Shown piece after piece: positions 47,670-59,831 of a stretch of DNA of 64,000 nt. The stretch lies in NCBI GenBank assembly GCA_037956075.1, contig CP138327.1, positions 124,001-188,000 of the forward strand, written 5' to 3'. The stretch's first letter is position 1, and every line of letters starts with the position of its first letter. The notes below the pieces were generated by a model. It saw nothing but the letters and a program-made list of their open reading frames with translations, ran no database searches and was not told where the DNA came from. The translations under genes were made by a program, and so were the position numbers. The stretch is from Catillopecten margaritatus gill symbiont. GTDB taxonomy: Bacteria; Pseudomonadota; Gammaproteobacteria; PS1; Pseudothioglobaceae.

Positions 47670-49350
47670 CGAGAAAAATAGATGAAACTTTGTTGGCGTC
47701 CTATTCCGATGATATTCCAAGTTTTTTAAAGAAAATTTACGCAGCCCGCAGCGTAACAGAATCGCAATTAGCCTTAGGATTGCCAAAATTGTTAACCCCT
47801 AATTTTGAGCAGTTAACGATTGCACATACTTTGCTAACGCAGGCATTAAATGAGCAAAAACGCATTTTAATCGTTGGCGATTTTGATTGTGATGGAGCAA
47901 CTGCATCGGTAGTTGCGGTTAAATCATTGCGATTAATGGGGGCAAAATATGCTGATTTTTTAGTGCCAAATCGCACCAAACACGGCTACGGACTCAGCCC
48001 CGAAATTGTTGAATTAGCGATTAAAGAAAAACAACCCGATTTAATTATCACTGTGGACAATGGCATTTCAAGTTTTGATGGTGTGACATTAGCCAAAGCA
48101 TCGGGTATTGATGTCATTATTACTGATCATCACCTGCCGAGTAAATCCGTGCCTAAGGCAGATGCGATTATCAATCCTAATCTTAATGACTGCGATTTTC
48201 CAAGCAAAAATTTAGCAGGGGTTGGTGTTTGTTTTTATCTATTTTCATCACTAAAAACCCACTTGCAAAAGCACGATTATTTTGCTAATAACAATATTCC
48301 ACTACCCGATTTACGCACTGTTTTAGATTTAGTCGCACTCGGCACAGTCGCCGATGTTGTTAAGTTAGACCAAAATAATCGCATCCTAATTGCAGAGGGA
48401 TTAAGCGCATCCGCACCAAATTATGTTCACCCGGTATTTTGGCATTATTAGAAGTCGCAAATCGCAAACCCGAAACTCTGCAAGCATCTGATTTAGGTTT
48501 TTCAGTCGGACCAAGACTCAACGCAGCAGGGCGTCTCAGCGATATTTCTCGTGGCATCAAATGTTTATTAACCGAAGATATGAACGATGCCCGCCGTTAT
48601 GCCAACGAATTAGAAGAATTCAACCAAACCCGCCGAGCAAAACAAGCCGATATGCAAGAAGAAGCCCAAGCCATCATCGATGCACAAGCTGAGCAAGCAG
48701 GGAAATTTGCCATCTGCCTATTTGACAAAGCTTGGCACGAAGGCATCGTTGGTATTGTTGCGGGAAAACTTAAAGAAGACTACCACTGCCCAGTCGCCAT
48801 CTTTGCTCAATCAGGCAATGATTTAAAAGGATCCATCCGCTCCATCCCCAGCGTCCACATCAAAGACCTATTAGACTTAGTCGATAGAAAACACCCTGAT
48901 TTAATCCTAAAATTCGGCGGCCACGCCATGGCAGCAGGCATGAGCATCAAGCCTAAAAACTTTGACAAATTCCAACAAGCATTCTCAGACGCCATCCAAT
49001 CCCACCTTAATAATAAAATTCCCAAAGTTGAATTGTTAACCGACGGCAAACTTGAAGCCTTTGATATTTCACTCAACAACGCCCAATTAATCGCCGACTC
49101 TGGACCCTGGGGACAAGGCTTTGAAGAGCCCATCTTTTATGGCGATTTTGAAATCGTAGAACAAAGAATCGTCGGCGAAAAACACCTAAAACTCCGTCTA
49201 AAACTCGCAGGCAGTAGCACCGTGATTGATGCTATCGCCTTCTTCCAATCCCCAATTAACGCTAAACAGGCAACCGTTGCCTACAAATTATCCATTAATG
49301 AATGGCGTGGCAGTATTTCCTTGCAATTAATGGTTGAACAAATTCAATAA
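47663..49350 (+). pseudogene. recJ: Single-strand DNA exonuclease RecJ, one frameshift
   Basis: Two overlapping reading frames together give a RecJ of about 562 residues (E. coli 577). The first (47663 to about 48403) carries the DHH phosphoesterase motifs VGDFDCDGATA, TVDNGISS and ITDHHLP. Near 48403 the frame must shift: GGA TTA AGC should read GGA TTA AAG CGC to give GLKRIR, so one A is missing. The second frame then reads RIRTKLCSPGILALLEVANR, LGFSVGPRLNAAGRLSD, and the DHHA1 motif KFGGHAMAAGMS. As written the protein would stop early, after 262 residues. It could be a pseudogene or a base error. Overlaps thiO by 7 bp. Confidence 0.88.
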
Positions 49351-49366
49351 AATTAATAATATAATG

Positions 49367-50332
49367 TTAAATAATTTTTGCCTGCATCAAGGTATGTGTA
49401 TTAATCGCACCGACCACTTGATTGTTTTCATCAACCACAGGTAATGAATTGAGATTGAACTTGTCCATCATTGCCACTGCTGCCATGGCAGGTTTATCGG
49501 CTAAGATGGATTTACAATTTTTGGTCATCACTTCACCGATAGTAACATCTTGGATATTAGAGTGTGATTCTAAAACACGACGCAAATCACCGTCTGTGAA
49601 AATGCCTTTTAAGGTGTTATTTTCAGTAATTAACACTGTTCCGAGTGCCTTTTGACTCATGACTAAAAGCGCACCTAATAATTTGGTATCAGCACTAACG
49701 ATTGGAATATCATCACCGGTTTTCATAATGCTACTCACGAAAGTCAATAAACGCCTGCCAAGTGCACCAGAAGGGTGAGAACGGGCAAAATCATCAGGAC
49801 TAAAACCTTTGTCATTCAATAAGCTGACCGCTAAAGCATCACCCATCGCCAGTGCCACAGTGGTAGAGGAAGTTGGGGCTAAATTGTGTGGACAGGCTTC
49901 TTTTTCCACGCTAACATCAAGATGCACATCACTGATTTTACCGATAGAAGAGTTTTTATTTCCTGTCATGCCAATAATTGGCACGCCTTGGTGTTTAATC
50001 ACTGGAATCAGCATCATAATCTCATCAGACTCGCCTGAATATGAAATACAAATGGCAACATCATTCGCTTCAATCATTCCCAAATCCCCATGCCCCGCTT
50101 CCGCAGGATGCACTGCAAAAGCAGGGGTGCCAGTGGAGGCAAAAGTTGCGGCAATTTTATTACCAATATGCCCTGATTTCCCCATTCCAATTAAAATTAC
50201 CTTGCCCGTACAGTTTTGAATTAACACGCATGCCTGCACAAAACTTTGATCAAGTTTATCGGCTAATTGCGACACCGCCTGCGCTTCGGTGAGAATAACT
50301 TGTTTGGCAGATTGTAATAATGAGTCAGACAT
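49367..50332 (-). CDS. kdsD: Arabinose-5-phosphate isomerase KdsD (KpsF family)
   Basis: Isomerises ribulose 5-phosphate to arabinose 5-phosphate, the first step to Kdo of lipopolysaccharide. 321 residues from the start at 50332 (MSDSLLQSAKQVILTEAQAV); the frame runs 38 codons further without similarity. The SIS domain occupies about residues 40-170 (LIGMGKSGHIGNKIAATFAS, SYSGESDEIMML), followed by two CBS domains (DIPIVSADTKLLGAL; SILADKPAMAAVAMM). Divergent from the phosphatase gene. Confidence 0.93.
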   Translation of the reverse strand: MSDSLLQSAKQVILTEAQAVSQLADKLDQSFVQACVLIQNCTGKVILIGMGKSGHIGNKIAATFASTGTPAFAVHPAEAGHGDLGMIEANDVAICISYSGESDEIMMLIPVIKHQGVPIIGMTGNKNSSIGKISDVHLDVSVEKEACPHNLAPTSSTTVALAMGDALAVSLLNDKGFSPDDFARSHPSGALGRRLLTFVSSIMKTGDDIPIVSADTKLLGALLVMSQKALGTVLITENNTLKGIFTDGDLRRVLESHSNIQDVTIGEVMTKNCKSILADKPAMAAVAMMDKFNLNSLPVVDENNQVVGAINTHTLMQAKII

Positions 50333-50384
50333 AAAGACACTCTTTAAATAGATATAATGGTGAATTTTATCTAATGTTAAGACA

Positions 50385-50861
50385 ATGAGTAACGAAAAAA
50401 TCAAAATTTTATTTGTATGTATGGGTAATATCTGTCGTTCACCCACTGCAGAAGGTACTTTTCGTGCCCAAATTCAACAACGAGGTGTTGAACACCGATT
50501 CGAAATTGACTCCGCTGGCACTCACGCCTATCACATCAGCGAACAGCCCGACGCTCGCTCCCAACAATCCGCCAACAAACACAAAGTCGATTTATCCACT
50601 CAACGCGCCCGCCAAGTCCACGAATCTGATTTCTACCATTACGATTACCTCTTCGCCATGGACGCCAACAACCTCGCAGAAATGCAAGCTATCTGCCCAA
50701 AAGAACACCAGCATAAACTCTCCCTAATGCTCGACAACATTCCAAATAACAACAGCAAAGGCGTTCCTGACCCGTATTTTGAAGGGCGTTTTGATGAAGT
50801 TTTTGAGATGTTAGACAGGGCAAGTGGGTTTTTATTGAATAAGTTAGTAAAAAAGCAATAA
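50385..50861 (+). CDS. Low-molecular-weight protein-tyrosine phosphatase
   Basis: 158 residues. The P-loop CMGNICRS (Cys12, Arg18) sits at the N-terminus in VCMGNICRSPTAEG, and the catalytic aspartate is in VPDPYFEG near residue 128. This is the normal size and layout of the family, which dephosphorylates phosphotyrosine on proteins such as exopolysaccharide kinases. No kinase partner is nearby. Confidence 0.92.
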   Translation: MSNEKIKILFVCMGNICRSPTAEGTFRAQIQQRGVEHRFEIDSAGTHAYHISEQPDARSQQSANKHKVDLSTQRARQVHESDFYHYDYLFAMDANNLAEMQAICPKEHQHKLSLMLDNIPNNNSKGVPDPYFEGRFDEVFEMLDRASGFLLNKLVKKQ

Positions 50862-50867
50862 AACCTG

Positions 50868-50896
50868 TTGACGAAAATATTTCAGCACAGTATAAT
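50868..50896 (+). promoter_or_regulatory. Promoter of the str operon
   Basis: TTGACG at 50868-50873 and TATAAT at 50891-50896 with a 17-bp spacer, 68 bp before rpsL. This near-consensus sigma-70 promoter fits a highly expressed ribosomal operon. Confidence 0.88.
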
Positions 50897-50964
50897 GCGA
50901 CCCTTTATTGCCCTTGGAATCAAGAGTAATTAATTTGTAAACAATTATTTGGAGTTCAAAATTT

Positions 50965-51339
50965 ATGTCAACAGTTAATCAATTAGTGCGTAATCCACGC
51001 AAAAAGAAGGTAACGAAAAGTGGTGTTCCAGCGTTAGACAGTTGTCCACAAAAGCGTGGCGTATGTACTCGTGTCTATACAACAACCCCCAAGAAACCTA
51101 ACTCAGCATTGCGTAAAGTTGCTCGTGTTAGATTGACAAATGCGGCCGAGGTAACAACTTATATCGGTGGTGAAGGTCATAACTTACAAGAGCACTCGGT
51201 TATCCTTATCCGTGGTGGTCGTGTTAAAGATTTACCAGGTGTTCGCTACCATACAGTTCGTGGCGCTTTAGATACTGTGGGCGTTGACGGTAGAATGCAA
51301 GGGCGTTCGAAGTATGGTACTAAGAAGCCAAAGAAATAA
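50965..51339 (+). CDS. rpsL: Small-subunit ribosomal protein S12
   Basis: Ribosomal protein uS12, 124 residues as in E. coli. Decoding-centre protein with the conserved [17 protein letters not shown] and [13 protein letters not shown] segments, which hold the residues that can mutate to streptomycin resistance; these look wild-type, with lysine in KKPNS. First gene of the str operon, preceded by a GGAG ribosome site. Confidence 0.98.
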   Translation: MSTVNQLVRNPRKKKVTKSGVPALDSCPQKRGVCTRVYTTTPKKPNSALRKVARVRLTNAAEVTTYIGGEGHNLQEHSVILIRGGRVKDLPGVRYHTVRGALDTVGVDGRMQGRSKYGTKKPKK

Positions 51340-51349
51340 ACTAATTTAA

Positions 51350-51832
<483 letters not shown>

Positions 51833-51853
51833 TATAAATAAGGACTTAGAATA

Positions 51854-53956
51854 ATGGCAAGAAATCATCCACTTGAGAACTACCGCAATGTCGGTGTTAT
51901 GGCGCATATTGATGCGGGTAAAACCACGACTACTGAACGCGTGCTTTTATATACAGGTCGTACTCACAAAATTGGTGAAGTACACGATGGTGGTGCAACC
52001 ATGGATTGGATGGAACAAGAGCAAGAACGCGGTATCACCATTACTTCTGCGGCAACCACCTGCATGTGGAAAGGGATGGATGAGCAGTTTGACGAGCACC
52101 GTATTAACATTATTGACACCCCAGGACACGTTGACTTCACGATTGAAGTTGAGCGTTCGCTTAAAGTATTAGACGGTGCATTGGCTTTATTTTGTGCAGT
52201 CGGTGGTGTAGAGCCTCAATCAGAAACGGTATGGCGTCAAGCGAATAAATACAATGTACCAAGAATTGGTTTTGTTAACAAGATGGACCGTGCAGGTGCA
52301 GATTTTTTGCGTGTTTGTGAGCAAATTAAAACTCGTCTAGGTGCAAACCCAGTGCCTATGCAAATTGCAATTGGCGCAGAAGAAGATTTCGAAGGTATTG
52401 TTGATTTGATTACAATGAAGGCGATCTACTGGAATGAAGCTGACCAAGGTGCGACTTACGAAACTAAAGATATTCCAGCAGAGCTGCAAGATTTAGCAGA
52501 TGAAAAGCGTGAGTTTATGATTGAAGCTGCTGCGGAAGCCAATGATGAGTTGATGGAAAAATATCTTGAAGAAGGTGAATTAACCAGTGACGAAATTAAA
52601 CAAGGGATCCGTAGCCGATGTATTGGTAATGAAATTATCCCGATGTTTTGTGGTTCAGCTTTTAAAAATAAAGGCGTTCAGGCGGCATTAGATGCAATTA
52701 TTATGTATATGCCATCACCACTTGAAGTGGATGCAATTGAAGGTATCTTGGATGACAAGGACGAAACCAGAGCACCAAGACCTGCTAGTGATGATGAGCC
52801 ATTTTCAGCGTTGGCATTTAAGATTGCAACTGACCCATTTGTGGGTACCTTGACTTTCTTCCGTGTTTATTCAGGTGTTTTGAAAGCGGGTGATTTTGTT
52901 TACAATTCATCAAAAGGTAAAAAAGAGCGTATTGGTCGTATGGTGCAAATGCATTCAAATGAACGAGACGAAATTAGAGAAGTGCGTGCTGGTGATATTG
53001 CTGCAGCTATTGGGCTTAAAGATGTAACAACAGGCGATACTTTGTGCGATATGAAAGAGAAAATCGTCCTAGAAAGAATGGAATTTCCTGAGCCAGTAAT
53101 CGCTTTAGCTGTAGAGCCAAAAACTAAAGCAGACCAAGAGAAGATGGGTATTGCCTTAAGTAAATTGGCAGGTGAAGATCCTTCATTCCGTGTCTCAAGT
53201 GACGAAGAGTCTGGACAAACGATTATCGCAGGTATGGGCGAATTACACTTAGATATTATTGTTGACCGTATGATGCGTGAGTTTGATGTCGAGTGTAATG
53301 TTGGTGCACCACAAGTTGCTTATCGTGAAGCGATTACAACTTTGGTCGAGCATCAACATAAATTTGCTAAGCAATCAGGTGGTCGTGGTCAATATGGACA
53401 TGTATTCTTGCGTATTGAACCTCAAGAGCCTGGTGTTGGTTATGAGTTCGTTGATGAAATTAAAGGTGGCGTTATTCCAAAGGAATATATCCCTGCAGTA
53501 AACAAAGGTATTCAAGAGCAAATGGAAAATGGTGTGTTAGCAGGTTTCCCATTAGTTGATATGAAAGTGACTGTTTATGATGGCTCTTATCATGATGTTG
53601 ACTCAAATGAAATGGCGTTTAAGATTGCCGCTTCTAAGTGTTTAGCGGAAGGCGTTAGACTGGCCAACCCACAACTACTTGAGCCGATGATGGCAGTAGA
53701 AATTGTTACTCCCGAAGAATATATGGGTGATGTAATGGGCGATTTAAATAGACGCCGTGGACTCGTAGGTGCGATGGAAGATTTACCAAATGGTAAGCAA
53801 CTCAAAGCAGATGTTCCATTAGCAGAAATGTTTGGTTATGCAAATGACCTTCGTTCTGCGACCCAAGGTCGTGCAAGTTATTCAATGGAATTTTCAAAAT
53901 ATACAGCAGCACCTAAAAATGTTGCCGATGATGTCATCGAAAAATTAAACAAATAA
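51854..53956 (+). CDS. fusA: Elongation factor G
   Basis: 700-residue translational GTPase driving ribosomal translocation. P-loop [10 protein letters not shown] near residue 17, DTPGHVDFT and [10 protein letters not shown] follow in the G domain; domains II to V are complete, including the domain IV segment [15 protein letters not shown]. Third gene of the str operon, 21 bp after rpsG. Confidence 0.98.
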   Translation: MARNHPLENYRNVGVMAHIDAGKTTTTERVLLYTGRTHKIGEVHDGGATMDWMEQEQERGITITSAATTCMWKGMDEQFDEHRINIIDTPGHVDFTIEVERSLKVLDGALALFCAVGGVEPQSETVWRQANKYNVPRIGFVNKMDRAGADFLRVCEQIKTRLGANPVPMQIAIGAEEDFEGIVDLITMKAIYWNEADQGATYETKDIPAELQDLADEKREFMIEAAAEANDELMEKYLEEGELTSDEIKQGIRSRCIGNEIIPMFCGSAFKNKGVQAALDAIIMYMPSPLEVDAIEGILDDKDETRAPRPASDDEPFSALAFKIATDPFVGTLTFFRVYSGVLKAGDFVYNSSKGKKERIGRMVQMHSNERDEIREVRAGDIAAAIGLKDVTTGDTLCDMKEKIVLERMEFPEPVIALAVEPKTKADQEKMGIALSKLAGEDPSFRVSSDEESGQTIIAGMGELHLDIIVDRMMREFDVECNVGAPQVAYREAITTLVEHQHKFAKQSGGRGQYGHVFLRIEPQEPGVGYEFVDEIKGGVIPKEYIPAVNKGIQEQMENGVLAGFPLVDMKVTVYDGSYHDVDSNEMAFKIAASKCLAEGVRLANPQLLEPMMAVEIVTPEEYMGDVMGDLNRRRGLVGAMEDLPNGKQLKADVPLAEMFGYANDLRSATQGRASYSMEFSKYTAAPKNVADDVIEKLNK

Positions 53957-53980
53957 ATTTAAAGTAAGCAGGAGCATAAA

Positions 53981-55171
53981 ATGTCAAAAGAAAAATTCGA
54001 AAGAACCAAACCCCATGTCAATGTAGGCACAATCGGCCATGTTGACCACGGCAAAACCACCCTAACAGCCGCCATGACAAAAGTAATGGCAGAAGCCAAC
54101 GGCGGTGAATTCAACGACTACGCAGATATTGACAACGCCCCTGAAGAGCGTGAAAGAGGGATCACTATTTCAACAGCACATGTTGAATACGAAAGTGAAA
54201 CTCGTCACTACGCCCATGTTGACTGCCCAGGACACGCCGACTATGTTAAAAATATGATTACAGGTGCCGCTCAAATGGACGGCGCAATCATCGTAATTGC
54301 TGCAACAGACGGACCAATGGCACAAACTCGTGAGCATATCCTTTTATCTAAGCAAGTAGGCGTTCCTTATATTCTTGTTTATATGAACAAAGCCGATATG
54401 GTTGACGACGAAGAATTAGTAGAATTAGTAGAAATGGAAATCCGTGAATTATTGACTGAATACGATTTCCCAGGTGACGACACGCCAGTAATTTTCGGCT
54501 CAGCCCTTAAAGCACTAGAAGGCGATACCTCAGACATCGGTGTACCATCAATCATTAAATTGGTTGAAGCATTAGATACCTATATCCCAACTCCTAAGCG
54601 TGATACAGACAAAGACTTTATTATGCCAATTGAAGATGTGTTCTCAATCTCTGGTCGTGGCACGGTTGTTACAGGTCGTATCGAAGCAGGCATCGTTAAT
54701 GTGAACGACGAAATTGAAATCGTTGGTATTAAAGACACCCAAACAACAACCTGTACTGGTGTTGAAATGTTCCGTAAGTTATTAGACTCTGGTGAGGCTG
54801 GCGACAATGTTGGTGTTCTTCTTCGTGGTACAAAGCGAGAAGAAGTAGAAAGAGGTCAAGTATTAGCCAAGCCTGGTTCAATCAAACCACACGCAAAGTT
54901 TGAAGCAGAAATCTATGTGCTAAGCAAAGATGAAGGCGGACGACACACTCCATTCTTCAACAACTACCGTCCACAGTTCTATTTCAGAACAACTGATGTA
55001 ACAGGTGCTTGTCAATTGCCTGAGGGTGTTGAGATGGTTATGCCGGGTGATAATGTTAAGATGCAAGTTGAATTACTATCACCAATTGCAATGGAAGATG
55101 GTTTAAGATTTGCGATTAGAGAAGGCGGTCGTACGGTTGGTGCGGGTGTTGTTGCTAAGGTGACAGATTAA
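53981..55171 (+). CDS. tuf: Elongation factor Tu
   Basis: 396-residue GTPase delivering aminoacyl-tRNA. G motifs [10 protein letters not shown] at 18-27, DCPGHADY and NKADMVDD are followed by the two beta-barrel domains. The guanine-specificity motif reads NKAD rather than the more usual NKCD. The first 600 bp use noticeably more C-ending codons than the neighbouring genes, which may reflect conversion with a second tuf copy or strong codon selection. A terminator follows. Confidence 0.98.
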   Translation: MSKEKFERTKPHVNVGTIGHVDHGKTTLTAAMTKVMAEANGGEFNDYADIDNAPEERERGITISTAHVEYESETRHYAHVDCPGHADYVKNMITGAAQMDGAIIVIAATDGPMAQTREHILLSKQVGVPYILVYMNKADMVDDEELVELVEMEIRELLTEYDFPGDDTPVIFGSALKALEGDTSDIGVPSIIKLVEALDTYIPTPKRDTDKDFIMPIEDVFSISGRGTVVTGRIEAGIVNVNDEIEIVGIKDTQTTTCTGVEMFRKLLDSGEAGDNVGVLLRGTKREEVERGQVLAKPGSIKPHAKFEAEIYVLSKDEGGRHTPFFNNYRPQFYFRTTDVTGACQLPEGVEMVMPGDNVKMQVELLSPIAMEDGLRFAIREGGRTVGAGVVAKVTD

Positions 55172-55191
55172 AATAATTAGTTAAATAAAGG

Positions 55192-55222
55192 GCGAATGTT
55201 ATTGTATAATGTTCGCTTTTTC
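55192..55222 (+). terminator. Intrinsic terminator after tuf
   Basis: GCGAATGTTAT and ATAATGTTCGC pair over 11 positions (two G-U) around TGT, followed by a run of T. It separates the str operon from the S10 operon. Confidence 0.8.
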
Positions 55223-55249
55223 ATTGAAAGATAAATAGGATTTAAAGAC

Positions 55250-55561
55250 ATGAGCAATCAAAATATTAGAATCAAATTAAAGGCATTTGACCATCGTTTA
55301 ATCGACAAGTCAGCTGTTGAGATTGTTGCAACTGCTAAAAGCACAGGTGCCAGTGTTAGAGGTCCAATTCCTTTACCAACTAAGAAAGAGCGCTTTACTG
55401 TATTGACTTCTCCCCATGTAAATAAGAAGGCGAGAGATCAATACGAATTAAGAACCTATGTTAGATTAATGGATGTTATCAGCCCAACGGATAAAACAGT
55501 GGATGCTTTAATGAAGTTAGATTTAGCAGCAGGTGTTGATGTAGCAATTAAGCTCAATTAA
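55250..55561 (+). CDS. rpsJ: Small-subunit ribosomal protein S10 (NusE)
   Basis: Ribosomal protein uS10, 103 residues as in E. coli. Recognised by [28 protein letters not shown] and [13 protein letters not shown]. Also acts as NusE in transcription antitermination. First gene of the S10 operon; the leader after the tuf terminator is only about 30 bp, too short for an E. coli-type L4-regulated leader. Confidence 0.98.
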   Translation: MSNQNIRIKLKAFDHRLIDKSAVEIVATAKSTGASVRGPIPLPTKKERFTVLTSPHVNKKARDQYELRTYVRLMDVISPTDKTVDALMKLDLAAGVDVAIKLN

Positions 55562-55590
55562 TAAACGAATAAGTAATAGGAAGAATTATC

Positions 55591-56328
55591 ATGGCAATTG
55601 GTTTAGTAGGACAAAAATTAGGAATGACGCGCATCTTGGCGGACGATGGTTCAGCGACTGCGGTAACGGTTATTCAAGTTGAGTCTAATCGTGTTGTTCA
55701 AACAAGAACAGTGGAAGTAGATGGCTATAGTGCTGTGCAAGTAACAACAGGTGCTAAAGTGAACAAGAAAGGCGAAGCAAAATTGCGTCGTGTTTCTTCA
55801 GCTACTAAAGGTCATTACGCAAAAGCATCGCAAGACATTGGCTTAGGTCTTTGGGAGTTCAGAGCAAATGCTGATGAAATCGCTGATGCAACCAGTTTTG
55901 ATTTATCAATTTTCGGTGCTGGTCATTTCGTAGATGTGACTGGCCAATCAAAAGGTAAGGGTTTTCAAGGTGGCGTTAAGCGACATAATTTCCAAATGCA
56001 AGATGCCACACACGGTAACTCAATTTCTCACAGAGCAATTGGTTCTACTGGACAGTGTCAAGAGCCAGGCCGTGTATTTAAAGGCAAAAAGATGGCTGGT
56101 CACATGGGTGACGAGCAAGTAACAGAAGAATGTTTAGAAGTTGTTCGTGTTGATAACGAAAGAAACCTAATTTTAGTTAAGGGTGCAATCCCAGGTGCTA
56201 CTAAAGGTTTCGTTAAAGTGAACTTATCTGCTAAAAAAGATAAAGTAAATAGTGGTATCAGCAAGCAACTTCAAGAACAACAAGATGCGCCAGTCGTTGA
56301 AGAAGCGCCAGCCGAAACAGAAGAATAA
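55591..56328 (+). CDS. rplC: Large-subunit ribosomal protein L3
   Basis: Ribosomal protein uL3, 245 residues against about 209 in E. coli. The core with [19 protein letters not shown] and [11 protein letters not shown] is standard. The excess is a C-terminal tail after [13 protein letters not shown] that is glutamine- and glutamate-rich and ends APAETEE; such acidic tails are uncommon on L3 and probably dangle from the ribosome. Confidence 0.97.
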   Translation: MAIGLVGQKLGMTRILADDGSATAVTVIQVESNRVVQTRTVEVDGYSAVQVTTGAKVNKKGEAKLRRVSSATKGHYAKASQDIGLGLWEFRANADEIADATSFDLSIFGAGHFVDVTGQSKGKGFQGGVKRHNFQMQDATHGNSISHRAIGSTGQCQEPGRVFKGKKMAGHMGDEQVTEECLEVVRVDNERNLILVKGAIPGATKGFVKVNLSAKKDKVNSGISKQLQEQQDAPVVEEAPAETEE

Positions 56329-56337
56329 GGTTTTAAG

Positions 56338-56952
56338 ATGAAATTAAAAGTATTAGACATAAGCGCCAACAAGTCAACTTCTACCGAAGTTGCTGACAGC
56401 GTGTTTGCAAGAGATTATAACCAGTCGTTGGTTCATCAAGTAACAACGGCTTATATGGCAACGGGTCGTCAAGGTTCTAAAGCACAGAAAAATCGTGCGG
56501 CAGTGAGTGGTGGCGGTAAAAAACCTTGGGCACAAAAAGGTACAGGTCGTGCCCGTGCAGGTACTTCTCGTGGCCCTATTTGGCGCTCAGGTGGCGTTAC
56601 ATTTGCTGCACAACCTAAGAGTTTTGCGCAGAAAGTCAACAAGAAAATGTACAAAGGTGCAATTTCTGTTATCTTTTCTGAGTTAGCACGCACTGAACGA
56701 CTAAAAGTGGTTAAAGAATTTGGTATTACCGAAGCAAAAACAAAGAGCGTTACTGCATTATTAAAGACATTAGAAGTAACAGATGCTTTATTAATGACAG
56801 ATGAGATTGATGAGAATTTGTATCTTTCTTCACGCAACTTATATCATGTTGGCGTTTGTGATACACAAAGTATTGACCCAGTTAGTTTGATTGGTTATAA
56901 AAATGTGGTGATTACAGAAGCGGCTTTAAAGAAAATTGAGGCACAATTATGA
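56338..56952 (+). CDS. rplD: Large-subunit ribosomal protein L4
   Basis: Ribosomal protein uL4, 204 residues. The exit-tunnel loop is present as [19 protein letters not shown] and SPIWRSGG-like [12 protein letters not shown]. In E. coli L4 also represses the S10 operon. Its stop overlaps the rplW start (ATGA). Confidence 0.98.
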   Translation: MKLKVLDISANKSTSTEVADSVFARDYNQSLVHQVTTAYMATGRQGSKAQKNRAAVSGGGKKPWAQKGTGRARAGTSRGPIWRSGGVTFAAQPKSFAQKVNKKMYKGAISVIFSELARTERLKVVKEFGITEAKTKSVTALLKTLEVTDALLMTDEIDENLYLSSRNLYHVGVCDTQSIDPVSLIGYKNVVITEAALKKIEAQL

Positions 56953-57239
56953 ATCAAGAAAAAGTATTAAAAACCTTATTGGCGCCCGTTGTTTCTGAGA
57001 AGACATCAATGTTGTCGGCGCAAAATCAATATGCCTTTAAAGTGCGTGTTGATAGCAATAAGAAAGAAATTAAATCCGCAGTTGAAACCTTGTTTGGTGT
57101 CACTGTAGAAAATGTTACTACCTCTATTGTTAAAGGTAAAGTAAAAGTTTATAAAGGCAAAAAAGGTCGTCGCGTCAATTGGAAGAAGGCAATGGTAAAA
57201 GTGTCTGAAGGTCAAATGATCGATGTAAGCGCATCTTAA
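56949..57239 (+). CDS. rplW: Large-subunit ribosomal protein L23
   Basis: Ribosomal protein uL23, 96 residues. It lines the tunnel exit and docks trigger factor and SRP. Conserved [30 protein letters not shown] and [16 protein letters not shown]. Coupled to rplD by ATGA. Confidence 0.98.
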   Translation: MNQEKVLKTLLAPVVSEKTSMLSAQNQYAFKVRVDSNKKEIKSAVETLFGVTVENVTTSIVKGKVKVYKGKKGRRVNWKKAMVKVSEGQMIDVSAS

Positions 57240-57249
57240 GAGAAGGATT

Positions 57250-58077
57250 ATGGCACAAGTAATTAAAAGAAAACCTACTTCACCTGGCAGACGATTTGTT
57301 GTCAATGTTGTTGATAAAGACTTACATAAAGGCGCACCTTATGCCCCTTTAACGGAAAGTAAAAATAGAATTAGCGGTCGTAATAACCGTGGAAAGATTA
57401 CAGTTCGCCACAAAGGTGGTGGTCACAAACGACGCTATCGTGCGATTGATTTCAAACGCAATAAGGATGACATTGTTGCAAAAGTTGAGCGTTTAGAATA
57501 CGATCCAAATCGTAGCGCTAACATTGCTTTGGTTTTATATGCAGATGGTGAGCGTAAATATATTGTTGCACCAAATGGTTTGAATGCAGGTGATGAAGTG
57601 GTTTCGGGTACGAGTGTTGCAATTAAAGTCGGTAATGTTATGCCTTGTGCAAATATTCCACTCGGTAGTGTTATTCACTGTATCGAGTTGAAGCCTGGTA
57701 AAGGTGCACAAATGGCACGCAGTGCAGGTACTTCAGCACAGTTAATTGCAAAAGAAGGTACTTATGTAACACTAAGATTGCGTTCTGGTGAAGTGCGTAA
57801 AATATTGGCAGAATGTCGTGCAACCATTGGCGAAGTTTCTAAGAAAGAACACAGTTTAAGAAAATTAGGTAAAGCTGGTGCAACCCGTTGGAGAGGTGTT
57901 AGACCTACCGTTCGTGGTGTTGTGATGAATCCAGTTGATCACCCACATGGTGGTGGTGAAGGTAAAACCAGTGGTGGTCGCCATCCAGTTTCACCTTGGG
58001 GTACACCAACTAAGGGTTATAAAACGCGTAGTAATAAGCGCACCGACAAACTTATCGTTCGTCGTAGGAATAAATAG
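57250..58077 (+). CDS. rplB: Large-subunit ribosomal protein L2
   Basis: Ribosomal protein uL2, 275 residues (E. coli 273). It sits near the peptidyl-transferase centre and carries the essential histidine in the motif [32 protein letters not shown] near the N-terminus is typical. 10 bp after rplW. Confidence 0.98.
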   Translation: MAQVIKRKPTSPGRRFVVNVVDKDLHKGAPYAPLTESKNRISGRNNRGKITVRHKGGGHKRRYRAIDFKRNKDDIVAKVERLEYDPNRSANIALVLYADGERKYIVAPNGLNAGDEVVSGTSVAIKVGNVMPCANIPLGSVIHCIELKPGKGAQMARSAGTSAQLIAKEGTYVTLRLRSGEVRKILAECRATIGEVSKKEHSLRKLGKAGATRWRGVRPTVRGVVMNPVDHPHGGGEGKTSGGRHPVSPWGTPTKGYKTRSNKRTDKLIVRRRNK

Positions 58078-58085
58078 GAATAATC

Positions 58086-58355
58086 ATGGCTAGATCATTA
58101 AGAAAAGGACCTTTTGTTGACGAGCATTTAATCAAGAAAGTGTTGACTGCTCAAGAAAATAAAGACAGAAAACCAATTAAAACTTGGTCGCGTCGCTCAG
58201 TTATTGTGCCTGAAATGATTGGTTTAACAATCGCAGTGCACAACGGCAAAGCGCATGTACCTGTCTCAATTAATGAACAAATGATTGGTCATAAATTAGG
58301 TGAATTTGCAACAACCAGAACCTTCCATGGACACACTGGCGACCGCAAGGCATAA
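58086..58355 (+). CDS. rpsS: Small-subunit ribosomal protein S19
   Basis: Ribosomal protein uS19, 89 residues. Head protein of the small subunit with [31 protein letters not shown] and [12 protein letters not shown]. Confidence 0.98.
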   Translation: MARSLRKGPFVDEHLIKKVLTAQENKDRKPIKTWSRRSVIVPEMIGLTIAVHNGKAHVPVSINEQMIGHKLGEFATTRTFHGHTGDRKA

Positions 58356-58370
58356 ATAAAGGATTGAAAA

Positions 58371-58706
58371 ATGAAAGAAGTTAAAGCAAGTCATAAATAT
58401 GCAAAGACCTCGGCTTTTAAAGCACGATTGGTAGCGGATCAAATTCGTTCTAAACCCGTCGAAGAGGCACTTAATATTTTATCGTTTAGCAATAAGAAAG
58501 CGTCAGTGTTAGTTAAAAAGGTATTGAATTCAGCGATTTCAAATGCCGAAAACAATGATGGTTTAGACATTGATGATTTAAAAGTGAGCAGCGTTTATAT
58601 TGACGAAGGCTCAACAATGAAAAGAATTCGCCCGAGAGCAAAAGGTCGTGCGAATCGTATTTTAAAAAGAACAAGCCACATTACAGTTGGCGTAAGTGCG
58701 GAATAG
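58371..58706 (+). CDS. rplV: Large-subunit ribosomal protein L22
   Basis: Ribosomal protein uL22, 111 residues. Its long beta-hairpin reaches into the exit tunnel; [17 protein letters not shown] is the hairpin, the known site of macrolide-resistance changes, and is unaltered in outline here. Confidence 0.98.
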   Translation: MKEVKASHKYAKTSAFKARLVADQIRSKPVEEALNILSFSNKKASVLVKKVLNSAISNAENNDGLDIDDLKVSSVYIDEGSTMKRIRPRAKGRANRILKRTSHITVGVSAE

Positions 58707-58716
58707 GGTATAAATT

Positions 58717-59409
58717 ATGGGTCAAAAAGTAAATCCAAAAGGTATTAGATTAGGCATCGTTAAAGATTGGGATTCTAAGTGGTATGCGAATTCACAAGAT
58801 TATTCTAAATTCTTGTTGTCTGATATTGAAGTGAGAGATTTTTTATTTGAAAAATTGAAAGACGCTTCTGTTAGTCGCATTCAAATTGAACGCCTAGCAA
58901 ACAATGCTAAAGTAACTATCCATACGGCTCGCCCAGGTATTGTTATTGGTAAAAAAGGTGCAGACATTGAAACACTGAAAAACACCGTGACTAAAATGAT
59001 GGGTATTCCTTCACATATTAGTATTGAAGAAATTAAGAAGCCAGAGTTAGACGCGCGTCTAGTGGCAGAAAATATCGCACAACAGTTAGAAAAACGAGTG
59101 ATGTATCGTCGTGCAGTTAAACGCGTATTGGGTAATGCCACTCGCTTAGGCGCTCAAGGTATTAAAGTCATGGTAAGTGGTCGTTTGAACGGTGCAGAAA
59201 TTGCGCGTTCTGAGTGGTATCGTGAAGGCCGTGTGCCCTTGCATACCTTTAGAGCGGATGTTGATTATGCACATTATGGTGCGAACACACAGTATGGTGT
59301 GATTGGTATTAAGGTTTGGATTTTTAAAGGCGAAATCTTAGACCATAAGAAAGGTACATTAGATGAGGTTGCTCGTCGTGGTGCTACAAATCAAATTGGC
59401 AAGAAATAA
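58717..59409 (+). CDS. rpsC: Small-subunit ribosomal protein S3
   Basis: Ribosomal protein uS3, 230 residues. N-terminal [20 protein letters not shown], a KH domain with [14 protein letters not shown], and the C-terminal [16 protein letters not shown]-type region. It helps form the mRNA entry channel. Confidence 0.98.
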   Translation: MGQKVNPKGIRLGIVKDWDSKWYANSQDYSKFLLSDIEVRDFLFEKLKDASVSRIQIERLANNAKVTIHTARPGIVIGKKGADIETLKNTVTKMMGIPSHISIEEIKKPELDARLVAENIAQQLEKRVMYRRAVKRVLGNATRLGAQGIKVMVSGRLNGAEIARSEWYREGRVPLHTFRADVDYAHYGANTQYGVIGIKVWIFKGEILDHKKGTLDEVARRGATNQIGKK

Positions 59410-59420
59410 AGGATTGAAAA

Positions 59421-59831
59421 ATGTTACAACCTAAACGCACAAAATTTAGAAAAATGATGAAAGGTCGCAACCGCGGCTTGGCAACAGGACATAAGGTTAG
59501 TTTCGGTGAAATTGGCTTGCAAGCTGTTGGCAGATGTCGTATGACCGCAAGACAAATCGAATCTGCTCGTAGAGCAATGACGCGTCATGTGAAACGACAG
59601 GGTAAGATTTGGATTCGTGTCTTCCCAGACAAGCCGATTACTAAAAAGCCATTAGAAGTTCGAATGGGTAAAGGTAAAGGTAGTGTTGAATATTGGGTTG
59701 CGCAGATTAAGCCAGGTCAAATGTTATTTGAAATGCAAGGCGTTGATGAAACGGTTGCTATTGAAGCATTTGCATTGGCATCGGCAAAATTACCTGTGAA
59801 GACGAAAGTAATTAAAAGGATGGCAATGTAA
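59421..59831 (+). CDS. rplP: Large-subunit ribosomal protein L16
   Basis: Ribosomal protein uL16, 136 residues as in E. coli. Conserved [29 protein letters not shown]-like [13 protein letters not shown] and [14 protein letters not shown]. The last base of its stop is the first base of rpmC. Confidence 0.98.
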   Translation: MLQPKRTKFRKMMKGRNRGLATGHKVSFGEIGLQAVGRCRMTARQIESARRAMTRHVKRQGKIWIRVFPDKPITKKPLEVRMGKGKGSVEYWVAQIKPGQMLFEMQGVDETVAIEAFALASAKLPVKTKVIKRMAM

